Source: Phaeobacter inhibens DSM 16374
GTDB taxonomy: Bacteria; Pseudomonadota; Alphaproteobacteria; Rhodobacterales; Rhodobacteraceae
DNA: 64,000 nt
Direction of reading: 5' to 3'
Assembly: GCF_000473105.1 (NCBI RefSeq)
Contig: NZ_KI421498.1
Location: 1,550,001-1,614,000 of the forward strand
Numbering within the stretch: position 1 is the first letter of the stretch; each line of letters starts with the position of its first letter. The notes beneath the pieces are model-generated. The model did no database searches. It was not told where the DNA came from and was given only the letters and a program-made list of their open reading frames with translations. The translations under genes were made by a program, and so were the position numbers. Below, in pieces: positions 9,793-16,705 of this stretch.

Positions 9793-10796
9793 GAGCGTTT
9801 GTCTCTCCCCTGAGCCTGCTTCAGTTGGGGCATTCCGATATCTTTGGCGCTGATTTCAATTGGCGTGGCCTCTGTCCGGCGTCCGACCCGCAGCCGGGCG
9901 GAGCGGGAGCGCGGGTTTTCGGCCAGCTCCTCATCATCCGGGCCAACTGCCTTGCGGGTGACCAGCGCGAACTGCGAGGGGGTTTCCTCCACCTCGGGCG
10001 CGTAGCGGTTGGCACGGCCGGTCTTGCCTGCGCGATGCTGGAAAAAGCGTTTGACCATCCGATCCTCGATAGAGTGGAAGGTCACAACCGCCAGCAATCC
10101 GCCGGGTTTCAGCGCGCGTTCAGCGGCCAGAAGCCCCTCGAACAGCTCTTCATATTCGGCGTTTACTGCGATGCGCAGCCCCTGAAAGCTGCGGGTGGCC
10201 GGATGTGACTGGCCGGGTTTGGAGCGCGGCAGGCAATGTTCGATGATGCCTGCAAGCTGCAGTGTCGTGGTAATCGGCGCCTCGGTGCGGGCCTTGACGA
10301 TGGCGCGGGCAATACGACGGCTGGCGCGCTCCTCGCCAAAGAGGAACAGGATATCGGCCAGCGCCACCTCGTCCAGTTCCGCGACGAGATCGGCGGCGGA
10401 GGGGCCATCCTGCGACATCCGCATATCCAGCGGCCCGTCACGCATGAAGGAAAAACCACGTTCGGCCAGATCCAGCTGCATGGAGGAAACACCAAGATCG
10501 AGGACGACGCCGTCGAGATCCTGCGCATATTCATCCATGCGGGAGAACACACCCTGTTGCAGGGTCAGGCGGCCAGCATAGTCGCCGATCCAGCTTTCGG
10601 CCATTTCAAAGGCCAGCGGATCGCGGTCGACGCCAATCACGTGATCAGCGCCCGCCTCCAGCAGGCCCCGGCTATAGCCCCCGGCCCCGAATGTGCCATC
10701 AAGCCAGCGCCCGGAGACCGGCGCCACTGCTTTCAGCAGCGGACGCAGAAGAACCGGTACGTGAGGACCGGTTGAGGTTGGGCGGTCCGTTGTCAT
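9789..10796 (-). CDS. rsmH: 16S rRNA (cytosine1402-N4)-methyltransferase
   Basis: RsmH (MraW) methylates N4 of C1402 in the ribosomal P site, using S-adenosylmethionine. The 335-residue protein has the expected start HVPVLL, the SAM-binding loop [15 protein letters not shown] (about 34-48), [14 protein letters not shown], and [16 protein letters not shown], all diagnostic of the family. A C-terminal [14 protein letters not shown] patch also matches. It lies 3 bp after mraZ and overlaps ftsL by 4 bp. Confidence 0.98.
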   Translation of the reverse strand: MTTDRPTSTGPHVPVLLRPLLKAVAPVSGRWLDGTFGAGGYSRGLLEAGADHVIGVDRDPLAFEMAESWIGDYAGRLTLQQGVFSRMDEYAQDLDGVVLDLGVSSMQLDLAERGFSFMRDGPLDMRMSQDGPSAADLVAELDEVALADILFLFGEERASRRIARAIVKARTEAPITTTLQLAGIIEHCLPRSKPGQSHPATRSFQGLRIAVNAEYEELFEGLLAAERALKPGGLLAVVTFHSIEDRMVKRFFQHRAGKTGRANRYAPEVEETPSQFALVTRKAVGPDDEELAENPRSRSARLRVGRRTEATPIEISAKDIGMPQLKQAQGRDKRS

Positions 10797-10799
10797 GGA

Positions 10800-11303
10800 T
10801 CAAGCGCCTCCGGCGCCGTCGAGGAGTTCCATCGGGTCGAAGTCCTCGGGCAGATCATCCATCCACTCCTCGGATTTCGCCAGTTCTTCCTCATCATAGG
10901 TTTCAGGCTTCCAGATCTGGAATGTGTCGCCGGCAGCGATAAAGAACGCTTCGGCCTCCAGATCGATCTTGTTGCGCAGCTTGGCGGGCAGCACCAGGCG
11001 CCCGGTTTCATCCACATTGGTCGGGAAGGACTGACCGTGGAACATACGCTGCAGCATTTTGCGCGGCATTGAGCCCCGCGGCAAGGCATCAATTTTGGCG
11101 TCGACTTCCTCGATCGCCTCCATCGTATAACATTCCAGAAAATTGCGACGCTGATCACCGTAGACGATCACCAGTTCGGGATTGCTGCCGGATTGCCAGT
11201 TGGGATCGCCCGCTTCCAGAACACGGCGAAAGGAGGCCGGAATCGAGACCCGCCCCTTTGTATCCACCTTGTGGTGGCTTTCACCTCTGAACCTACGGCC
11301 CAA
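10800..11303 (-). CDS. mraZ: Transcriptional regulator MraZ
   Basis: MraZ is the DNA-binding regulator of the dcw operon and binds arrays of TGGG boxes. The protein has two AbrB-like swapped-hairpin domains, one around DTKGRVSIPASFR (about residues 14-26) and one around DETGRLVLPAKLR (about 95-107). Family members begin GRRFRGE, which here is directly preceded by TTG, not ATG. The TTG at 11303 has AAGGGA eight bases upstream, so the 168-residue TTG form is chosen; an upstream in-frame start would add 26 residues not seen in the family. The acidic C terminus (EEWMDDLPEDFDPMELLD) is an extension after the second domain. Confidence 0.93.
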   Translation of the reverse strand: MGRRFRGESHHKVDTKGRVSIPASFRRVLEAGDPNWQSGSNPELVIVYGDQRRNFLECYTMEAIEEVDAKIDALPRGSMPRKMLQRMFHGQSFPTNVDETGRLVLPAKLRNKIDLEAEAFFIAAGDTFQIWKPETYDEEELAKSEEWMDDLPEDFDPMELLDGAGGA

Positions 11304-11922
11304 TCTATCGTCCCTTTTTTCAGCGTCCCTCGTGCCGAAGCTATCCCCAGAAGCAAAAGGGGCGGGCTGATCTGCTGCCACTGATCAACCCGCCTCCCTA
11401 ATCCCGACATGCGGGGTGTCCGACTGCGCGCGCCACCTGGGGGGATGTCTGCTCGCTCGCGCGCCGGATCTCTCTATTTTCGATGAAAGCGAAGGCCTGT
11501 ATGAAACCTGCTTCTTAGTAGTCTTGGTTGGGGTCGTTTGGCGCCCCTGCTCTTCGTCTCATTCGATGAACTAGGGATACTATGGGAAAACGTGGGCCAC
11601 AACTGTTTTCTGTAGACCCTCTCGACGCATATCGATAATGCCGCGCCGATTCTACGGGCAAGAATCGATGATATTCCCAGTGGTAGATTAAGATATCGCA
11701 AAACCCACTACATATAGGTGCAATCTCGCGCTCCAAAAAAGTGCCATGATTTCCCAGAAATCTCAGACATCGATCCAGGGAATCGGCATGTTCATTATTC
11801 GTTCGCGAGCCGTGGACCATGCAGATCGCTCAAAACAGCCTGATTTGGCCAATACCGTCGGATAATCGCACCGTAATGGCACAGTGATTCGGGAGGGTGG
11901 CGGTACAGCGCGGTCACGCTGG
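11304..11922 (-). ncRNA. upsM: Extended 5-prime leader of mraZ, candidate UpsM-type sRNA region
   Basis: Between the TGGG-box array and the mraZ start lie about 620 bases without a supported gene and with a lower GC content than the neighbours. In Rhodobacter sphaeroides the dcw cluster is known to have an unusually long leader from which the sRNA UpsM is made by premature termination and processing. On the minus strand this leader has small stem-loops, for example GATTTC-TGG-GAAATC (11748-11762) followed seven bases later by six T, and CGATTCT/AGAATCG near 11647-11667. Homology to UpsM is inferred from position only; ends are not defined. Confidence 0.42.
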
Positions 11923-11993
11923 CCCATAAAATCCCACAGACCCCATGAAATCCCATGGCTCCCATAATTTCCCAGACGGCCCATGGTTTCCCA
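11923..11993 (-). promoter_or_regulatory. Array of eight MraZ-binding TGGG boxes
   Basis: Read on the minus strand, TGGG occurs eight times. The plus-strand CCCA positions begin at 11923, 11933, 11942, 11952, 11961, 11971, 11980 and 11990, spacings of 10, 9, 10, 9, 10, 9 and 10. MraZ is known to bind direct TGGGN repeats about one helical turn apart ahead of dcw operons. This is therefore the likely control site of the whole cluster although it lies over 600 bp from mraZ. Confidence 0.82.
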
Positions 11994-12048
11994 AAGCCTG
12001 TCAGGTGCTCGGGCCGGTGGAAGGCACCGCAAGCGGACCTACAGCTGA

Positions 12049-12071
12049 GACCGGCCTTCAGCAGGCCGGTC
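12049..12071. terminator. Strong hairpin after mrp
   Basis: GACCGGCC (12049-12056) and GGCCGGTC (12064-12071) form a perfect 8-bp stem with a 7-base loop, 22 bases past the mrp stop. There is no T run on either side, so it may be a weak or Rho-assisted terminator, or an insulator ahead of the MraZ boxes. Confidence 0.45.
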
Positions 12072-12092
12072 GCTGGGCGGTCAGGTACAGTG

Positions 12093-13163
12093 TCAGGCCA
12101 TACCGCCGCGGATCAGCCCTTCGGCCATTTGGGCGTAGGCCTGCGCCATGGCGCTGTCGCCCGCTGCAATGGGTGTACCACTGTCGCCGGCCAGTCGGGT
12201 ATCCAGATCAATCGGCAGCGCGCCAAGAAGTGGAACGCCAAGACGCTCGGCCTCGGCGGCAACCCCGCCATGGCCAAAGATGTGGTGCTCTCCGCCACAA
12301 TCCGGACAGGTGAAGAACGACATATTCTCAATCAGACCCAGCACCGGTGTCTTTAGCGTATTGAACATGTCGAGCGCCTTGCGTGCATCCAACAGCGCCA
12401 CATCCTGCGGCGTGGAGACAACGATGGCACCGGACAGCTCCGCCTTGGTGCAGAGGGTCAGCTGCACATCGCCGGTGCCGGGCGGCAGATCGACGATCAG
12501 CACGTCCAGTTCGCCCCAGTTCACCTGACCCAGCATCTGCTGCAACGCGCCCATCAGCATCGGCCCGCGCCAGACCACGGCCTTGGCCTCATCCACCATG
12601 AAGCCGATGGACATCAAGGTGACGCCATGGGCGTGCAGCGGTTCAATGATTTTGCCATCCGGGCTGGCGGGGCGGCCACTAGCCCCCATCATGCGTGGCT
12701 GGCTGGGTCCATATATGTCAGCGTCCAGCAGGCCCACCTTGCGGCCCTGACGCGTCAGGGCCACGGCGAGATTGGCGCTGACGGTGGATTTGCCGACCCC
12801 ACCCTTGCCCGAGCCAATTGCCAGGATGCGTTTGACGCCGCTGGGCTTCATCGGGCCTTGTTGTGGTTTTGGGTGACCGCCCAGTTTCAGGGTCGGCGCA
12901 GGTTTGGCGACCGCATCGGCATGTGCGGTCAACGCGGCGGAGACACTCTCTACACCCGGCAAGGCCAGAACAGTTGCCTCAGCCGCGCGGCGCAGCGGCT
13001 CCATCTGGGCCGCGATATGCGGATTGGGGGCCTCGATCACGAAACTGACGCGCCCGCCATCAACCATCACCGCGCGCAGCATGTCACGCGAAACCAGCGT
13101 GCCGCCATCGGGCAGCTGCAGCCGCGCAAGGGCGTCGCGAATCTCTTCCTGGGTGGGGGTCAT
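12093..13163 (-). CDS. mrp: Mrp/NBP35-family iron-sulfur carrier ATPase
   Basis: Mrp (ApbC) proteins carry and deliver Fe-S clusters in the cytoplasm. The 356-residue protein has an N-terminal MIP18-like (DUF59) domain (1-85), a linker rich in Pro and Lys, the deviant P-loop GKGGVGKS (119-126), the switch motif [14 protein letters not shown], and the cluster-binding pair CPDC (286-289). The ATG at 13163 follows a GAGGAG and gives the usual length; an upstream in-frame start would add a spurious hydrophobic tail. It is a single gene with a hairpin downstream. Confidence 0.95.
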   Translation of the reverse strand: MTPTQEEIRDALARLQLPDGGTLVSRDMLRAVMVDGGRVSFVIEAPNPHIAAQMEPLRRAAEATVLALPGVESVSAALTAHADAVAKPAPTLKLGGHPKPQQGPMKPSGVKRILAIGSGKGGVGKSTVSANLAVALTRQGRKVGLLDADIYGPSQPRMMGASGRPASPDGKIIEPLHAHGVTLMSIGFMVDEAKAVVWRGPMLMGALQQMLGQVNWGELDVLIVDLPPGTGDVQLTLCTKAELSGAIVVSTPQDVALLDARKALDMFNTLKTPVLGLIENMSFFTCPDCGGEHHIFGHGGVAAEAERLGVPLLGALPIDLDTRLAGDSGTPIAAGDSAMAQAYAQMAEGLIRGGMA

Positions 13164-13395
13164 GGCCGGTCTCCTCATGGTTTCCAGCCATATAAGACCT
13201 ACCGCGACCAAGCCCAAGGCCACATTGCGCTGTCAGGCAGAGCCGATTCCGAAAGATGCCATGGCGCGCCGGTTCATTCCTCGCCCGGTTTTTCAGCGCC
13301 CACCCCCTCCATGATGCATAACTCAGCAGGATCAACCCCGTTTCCCTTAGGAAACCCATGCATTTGCTGCATAGCAGAAATGCCCCTTTCAGGGA

Positions 13396-13424
13396 TTGTG
13401 CGCATGCAGCATTATCATATTTAT
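13396..13424 (+). promoter_or_regulatory. Candidate promoter of the DUF1127/CcsR locus
   Basis: TTGTGC at 13396-13401 is followed, after 15 to 17 bases, by the AT-rich ATATTTAT (13417-13424). This lies about 60 bp upstream of the DUF1127 start. In R. sphaeroides the equivalent locus is read by the alternative sigma factors RpoHI and RpoHII; the hexamers here cannot by themselves say which sigma factor is used. Confidence 0.35.
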
Positions 13425-13482
13425 GGGGTCAAGCGAGGCCGGGAACGGCCAGACACACACATAGACGTTAAGGACAACACCG

Positions 13483-13701
13483 ATGGCCGCTGTTGATAAT
13501 ATGACAACCCGTAAAGGCGCTTTGGCCTTCAGCCCGCGCGCAGTGTTTGACGAACTGAAAGGCAAGATTGCACGCTACCGCCTGTACCGCCAGACCATGA
13601 ATGAGCTGTCGACGCTCTCTGGTCGCGAGCTGGCGGATCTGGGGCTGAGCCGCTCCATGCTGCGTAGCGTTGCCTATGAGGCCGCCTACGGTACGAAATA
13701 A
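13483..13701 (+). CDS. ccaF1: DUF1127 small protein, CcaF1-like
   Basis: This basic 72-residue protein has the DUF1127 core (YRQTMNELSTLSGRELADLG, about 29-48), a short helix-turn-helix-like fold seen in small RNA-linked proteins of alphaproteobacteria. AAGGAC is upstream of the ATG. It is followed, after a few bases, by four CCUCCUCCC hairpins. That exact arrangement is known in Rhodobacter sphaeroides, where the DUF1127 protein CcaF1 (formerly RSP_6037) is co-transcribed with the sRNAs CcsR1-4 and acts as an RNA-binding protein under stress. The symbol is assigned from this gene order. Confidence 0.85.
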   Translation: MAAVDNMTTRKGALAFSPRAVFDELKGKIARYRLYRQTMNELSTLSGRELADLGLSRSMLRSVAYEAAYGTK

Positions 13702-13707
13702 AGAGTT

Positions 13708-13740
13708 CAGGCTCTCTTCTCCTCCTCCCTTGAGGGCCTG
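13708..13740 (+). ncRNA. ccsR1: CcsR-type sRNA, copy 1
   Basis: CAGGCTCTC (13708-13716) pairs with GAGGGCCTG (13732-13740) through nine pairs including one G-U. The loop carries CTCCTCCTCCC, the anti-Shine-Dalgarno-like motif of CcsR RNAs. It starts six bases after the DUF1127 stop, so it would be cut from the same transcript. Confidence 0.8.
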
Positions 13741-13745
13741 CAATC

Positions 13746-13779
13746 GCGGTGACATCCTCCTCCTCCCTGATGTCACCGC
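13746..13779 (+). ncRNA. ccsR2: CcsR-type sRNA, copy 2
   Basis: A perfect 11-bp stem joins GCGGTGACATC (13746-13756) and GATGTCACCGC (13769-13779). The 12-base loop is CTCCTCCTCCCT. The stem sequence differs completely from the other copies while the loop is kept, which means selection acts on loop sequence and on pairing. Confidence 0.85.
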
Positions 13780-13811
13780 ACCCTATACCGGCGTCATAGC
13801 CGGACCCTGAT

Positions 13812-13845
13812 ACACCTTGCCTTCTCCTCCCTTTTGGCCGGGTGT
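13812..13845 (+). ncRNA. ccsR3: CcsR-type sRNA, copy 3
   Basis: ACACCTTGCC (13812-13821) pairs with GGCCGGGTGT (13836-13845) with one mismatch and one G-U. The loop TTCTCCTCCCTTTT has the shortest CCUCC tract of the four. This is the most degenerate member of the array. Confidence 0.75.
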
Positions 13846-13853
13846 TGTACAGA

Positions 13854-13892
13854 ACGGCGGTGCCCTCCTCCTCCCTGGCACCGCCGTTTTTT
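13854..13892 (+). ncRNA. ccsR4: CcsR-type sRNA, copy 4, also the terminator of the array
   Basis: A perfect 11-bp stem joins ACGGCGGTGCC (13854-13864) and GGCACCGCCGT (13877-13887), with the loop CTCCTCCTCCCT and a run of six T at 13887-13892. The last hairpin therefore also works as an intrinsic terminator for the DUF1127-CcsR transcript. Confidence 0.87.
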
Positions 13893-13939
13893 GTGCCTGA
13901 TGGCCTGCACCGCAGCCCCTCCCATTGATGACAGGACGC

Positions 13940-13969
13940 AAAAAAGGCGCCGACATACTGTCGACGCCT
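13940..13969 (-). terminator. Intrinsic terminator of uvrD
   Basis: On the minus strand AGGCGTCGACA and TGTCGGCGCCT (one G-U) form an 11-bp stem with a 3-base loop, followed by six T (plus-strand A at 13940-13945). It lies about 110 bp after the uvrD stop. Confidence 0.85.
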
Positions 13970-14016
13970 GATCTGCTGTGCTTGCTATGACCGCCCATTC
14001 ATGACCGCGACACATA

Positions 14017-14062
14017 GGTATGATCTTTGGCTGTACGGCGGTATGATCTTTGGCTGTACGGC
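14017..14062. repeat. Tandem 23-bp direct repeat
   Basis: Two perfect adjacent copies of a 23-bp unit beginning GGTATGATCTTTGGCTGTAC occupy 14017-14039 and 14040-14062, between the uvrD stop and its terminator, so they fall in the uvrD 3-prime untranslated region. No function is known. Confidence 0.9.
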
Positions 14063-14079
14063 CCCCCCGCACGTCCGGG

Positions 14080-16443
14080 TTAAAAGGGCACGTCCTCCGC
14101 TGCGGTGACAAAGCGGGCCACGACTTTCTTCGTGCCAGCCTTCTCGAACTCAACCTCCAGCTTGTCGCCTTCGATACCGGTGATCGCGCCATAGCCAAAT
14201 TTCTGGTGGAACACGCGCTCCCCGACCATGAAGGCGGATGTGGCAGTGAGGTCGATGACGCTGGATTTGCTTTCCCTGGGCTGTGACAGACCACGCTCAC
14301 CGGCGCGGGACTGCATGCGTTTCCAGCCGGGCGAGTTGTAGCCGTCGGCAGCTGCCATGCGATCCTCAATCGTGGAGCGCACCGCCCCACTGCCACCGCC
14401 GGGGGCCGCAGCCCCGTAGCCGCCACCATAAAGACCGGGCGGGGTCAGCACCTCGACATTCTCTTCCGGCAGCTCATCAATAAACCGCGACGGCAGCTGT
14501 GACTGCCACTGCCCGAAGACGCGGCGATTGCCGGCAAAGGAGATGGTGCAGATTTCTTCCGCCCGTGTGATGCCGACATAGGCCAGACGGCGTTCCTCTT
14601 CGAGGCCCTTCAGGCCGCTTTCGTCCATGGATCGCTGCGAGGGGAACAGGCCATCCTCCCACCCCGGCAGGAAGACGGCAGGAAATTCCAGCCCCTTGGC
14701 GGCGTGCAGCGTCATGATCGACACCTTTTGGGCGGCGTCCTGTTTGTCATTGTCCATGATCAGGCTGACATGTTCGAGGAAGCCTTGCAGGTTTTCAAAC
14801 GCCTCCAGTGCCTTGACCAATTCCTTGAGGTTTTCCAGACGGCCCGGCGAATCCGGGTTTTTGTCGGTCTGCCACATGGTGGTATAACCGCTTTCATCCA
14901 GAATGATCTCGGCCAGTTCCATATGGGTGGTGTCTGCATCTCCGGCGAGCCGTCCCCACCGCGCCAGATCGGTGACCAGCTGGTGCAGGGCTTTGCCGCC
15001 CTTGCCCTTGATCTGGCCGCTCTCCACCGCAAGCCGCGCGCCTTCAACCAATGAGACGCCATTGCTGCGCGCCATGGTCTGGATGGTCTGCTGCGCCTTA
15101 TCGCCAAGACCACGTTTGGGCGTGTTCACGATCCGCTCAAACGCGAGATCATCGTCGGGGCTGATCACCTGGCGGAAATAAGCCATCGCGTCGCGAATTT
15201 CGAGCCGCTCATAGAAGCGCGGGCCGCCGATGACCCGGTACGGCAGACCAATGGTCAGAAACCGGTCCTCAAAGGCGCGCATCTGATGCGAGGCCCGCAC
15301 GAGGATCGCCATATTGTTGAGATCCACCGGCGCCAGACCACGGGTGCCGCGCTGCATCGCCTCAATCTCTTCGCCGATCCAGCGGGCCTCCTCCTCGCCG
15401 TCCCAATGACCGATCAGGCGCACCTTCTCACCACCGCGCGCCTCGGTCCAGAGCTCCTTGCCCAGACGGCCGGAATTGCCACGGATCACGCCAGAGGCGG
15501 CACTGAGAATATGCTCGGTAGAGCGATAGTTTTGTTCCAGCCGGACCACATTGGCGCCGGGAAAATCCTTTTCAAACCGCAGGATATTGCCCACCTCTGC
15601 GCCGCGCCAGCCATAGATCGACTGGTCATCGTCACCGACGCAGCAGATGTTCTTATGCGCGCCCGCGAGGAGCCGCAGCCAGAGATACTGGGCCACGTTG
15701 GTATCCTGATATTCGTCCACCATGATGAACCGGAACCAGCGTTGGTATTGCTCCAGCACATCCGGGTTGTCCTGAAAGATGGTGACCATATGCAGCAGGA
15801 GATCACCGAAATCGACCGCGTTCAGATCCTTCAGCCGGGCCTGATACTGCGCGTAGAAATCCACACCGCGGTGATTGTAGCCGCTGGCATCGGAGACCGG
15901 CACCTTGGAGGGCGTCAGCGCGCGGTTTTTCCAATCGTCAATGACGCCCGCCAGCATGCGCGCGGGCCAGCGTTTGTCATCGATGCCTTCCGCCTTGATC
16001 AGCTGTTTCAGCAGGCGGATCTGATCATCGGTATCCAGAATGGTGAAGTTTGATTTTAATCCGACCAGTTCGGCATGGCGGCGCAGCAATTTCACGCAGA
16101 TCGAGTGGAAGGTGCCAAGCCAGGGCATCCCCTCGACCGCCTGCCCCAACATGCCCGCGACACGCTCTTTCATCTCGCGCGCGGCCTTGTTGGTGAAGGT
16201 CACGGCGAGGATCTCGTTCGGTTTGGCCGTGCCGGTGGTCAGCAGATGCACAATCCGCGCGGTCAGCGCCTTGGTCTTGCCGGTGCCGGCCCCGGCCAGC
16301 ATCAGCACGGGACCCTCCAGACATTCAACAGCTGCGCGCTGCGCCGGGTTCAACCCGTCGAGATACGGCATCGGCCGCGCTGCCATGGCACGCGCGGACA
16401 GCGAGATCCCCTCATAGGGGTCGATATCGTCAAAACTGCTCAT
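14080..16443 (-). CDS. uvrD: UvrD/PcrA-type DNA helicase
   Basis: This superfamily 1A 3-prime to 5-prime helicase acts in nucleotide excision and mismatch repair. The 787-residue protein has Walker A GAGTGKT (51-57), motif Ia TFTNKAA, motif II VDEYQDTN (242-249), motif III GDDDQSIYGWRGA, motif IV EQNYRST and late motif LTMLHAAKGLEF-type residues (seen as MTLHAAKGLEFPAVFLPG). The C terminus (FHQKFGYGAITGIEGDKLEVEFEKAG) is the Tudor-like fold of PcrA/UvrD that contacts RNA polymerase. The ATG at 16443 is chosen over a GTG 48 bp upstream, because the extension would reach into the LexA box. Confidence 0.95.
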   Translation of the reverse strand: MSSFDDIDPYEGISLSARAMAARPMPYLDGLNPAQRAAVECLEGPVLMLAGAGTGKTKALTARIVHLLTTGTAKPNEILAVTFTNKAAREMKERVAGMLGQAVEGMPWLGTFHSICVKLLRRHAELVGLKSNFTILDTDDQIRLLKQLIKAEGIDDKRWPARMLAGVIDDWKNRALTPSKVPVSDASGYNHRGVDFYAQYQARLKDLNAVDFGDLLLHMVTIFQDNPDVLEQYQRWFRFIMVDEYQDTNVAQYLWLRLLAGAHKNICCVGDDDQSIYGWRGAEVGNILRFEKDFPGANVVRLEQNYRSTEHILSAASGVIRGNSGRLGKELWTEARGGEKVRLIGHWDGEEEARWIGEEIEAMQRGTRGLAPVDLNNMAILVRASHQMRAFEDRFLTIGLPYRVIGGPRFYERLEIRDAMAYFRQVISPDDDLAFERIVNTPKRGLGDKAQQTIQTMARSNGVSLVEGARLAVESGQIKGKGGKALHQLVTDLARWGRLAGDADTTHMELAEIILDESGYTTMWQTDKNPDSPGRLENLKELVKALEAFENLQGFLEHVSLIMDNDKQDAAQKVSIMTLHAAKGLEFPAVFLPGWEDGLFPSQRSMDESGLKGLEEERRLAYVGITRAEEICTISFAGNRRVFGQWQSQLPSRFIDELPEENVEVLTPPGLYGGGYGAAAPGGGSGAVRSTIEDRMAAADGYNSPGWKRMQSRAGERGLSQPRESKSSVIDLTATSAFMVGERVFHQKFGYGAITGIEGDKLEVEFEKAGTKKVVARFVTAAEDVPF

Positions 16444-16485
16444 GGGCCTGACATTAGCGCGATTCAATCCCGGCGAAAAGAGGGC

Positions 16486-16500
16486 GTTCACAGTCTGTTC
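16486..16500. promoter_or_regulatory. LexA (SOS) box of uvrD
   Basis: GTTCACAGTCTGTTC is an exact match to the alphaproteobacterial LexA operator GTTC-N7-GTTC. It lies 43-57 bp upstream of the chosen uvrD start, where a promoter would be, so uvrD is predicted to be DNA-damage inducible. Confidence 0.82.
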
Positions 16501-16705
16501 CGCTGATAGATACAGCAGCGTTCCAGTGTGAACCTAGCAAATTTTCAGCAGTTTAAATGCAGAAATCTCAAGAACTGCATTATCGCTTAACAGAATAGAA
16601 AACTCGGCAAGACACCATAATAAAATAGACTCTCCAAGGGTCAGACCAGGCTCGAGTCAAAGACGGCATAGAACAAATTTAATCAAGCAAGTGGTTACCG
16701 GCAGT

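Noticed and set aside
11582-11597. Extra TGGG boxes on the plus strand (TGGGAAAACGTGGG)
   Set aside because: Only two boxes, 11 bp apart and in the opposite orientation to the main array.
13708-13892. CRISPR-like array, because of a repeated motif at intervals of 30-50 bp
   Set aside because: The repeated part is only 9-12 bases and sits in loops of different stems; there are no cas genes and no constant repeat length.
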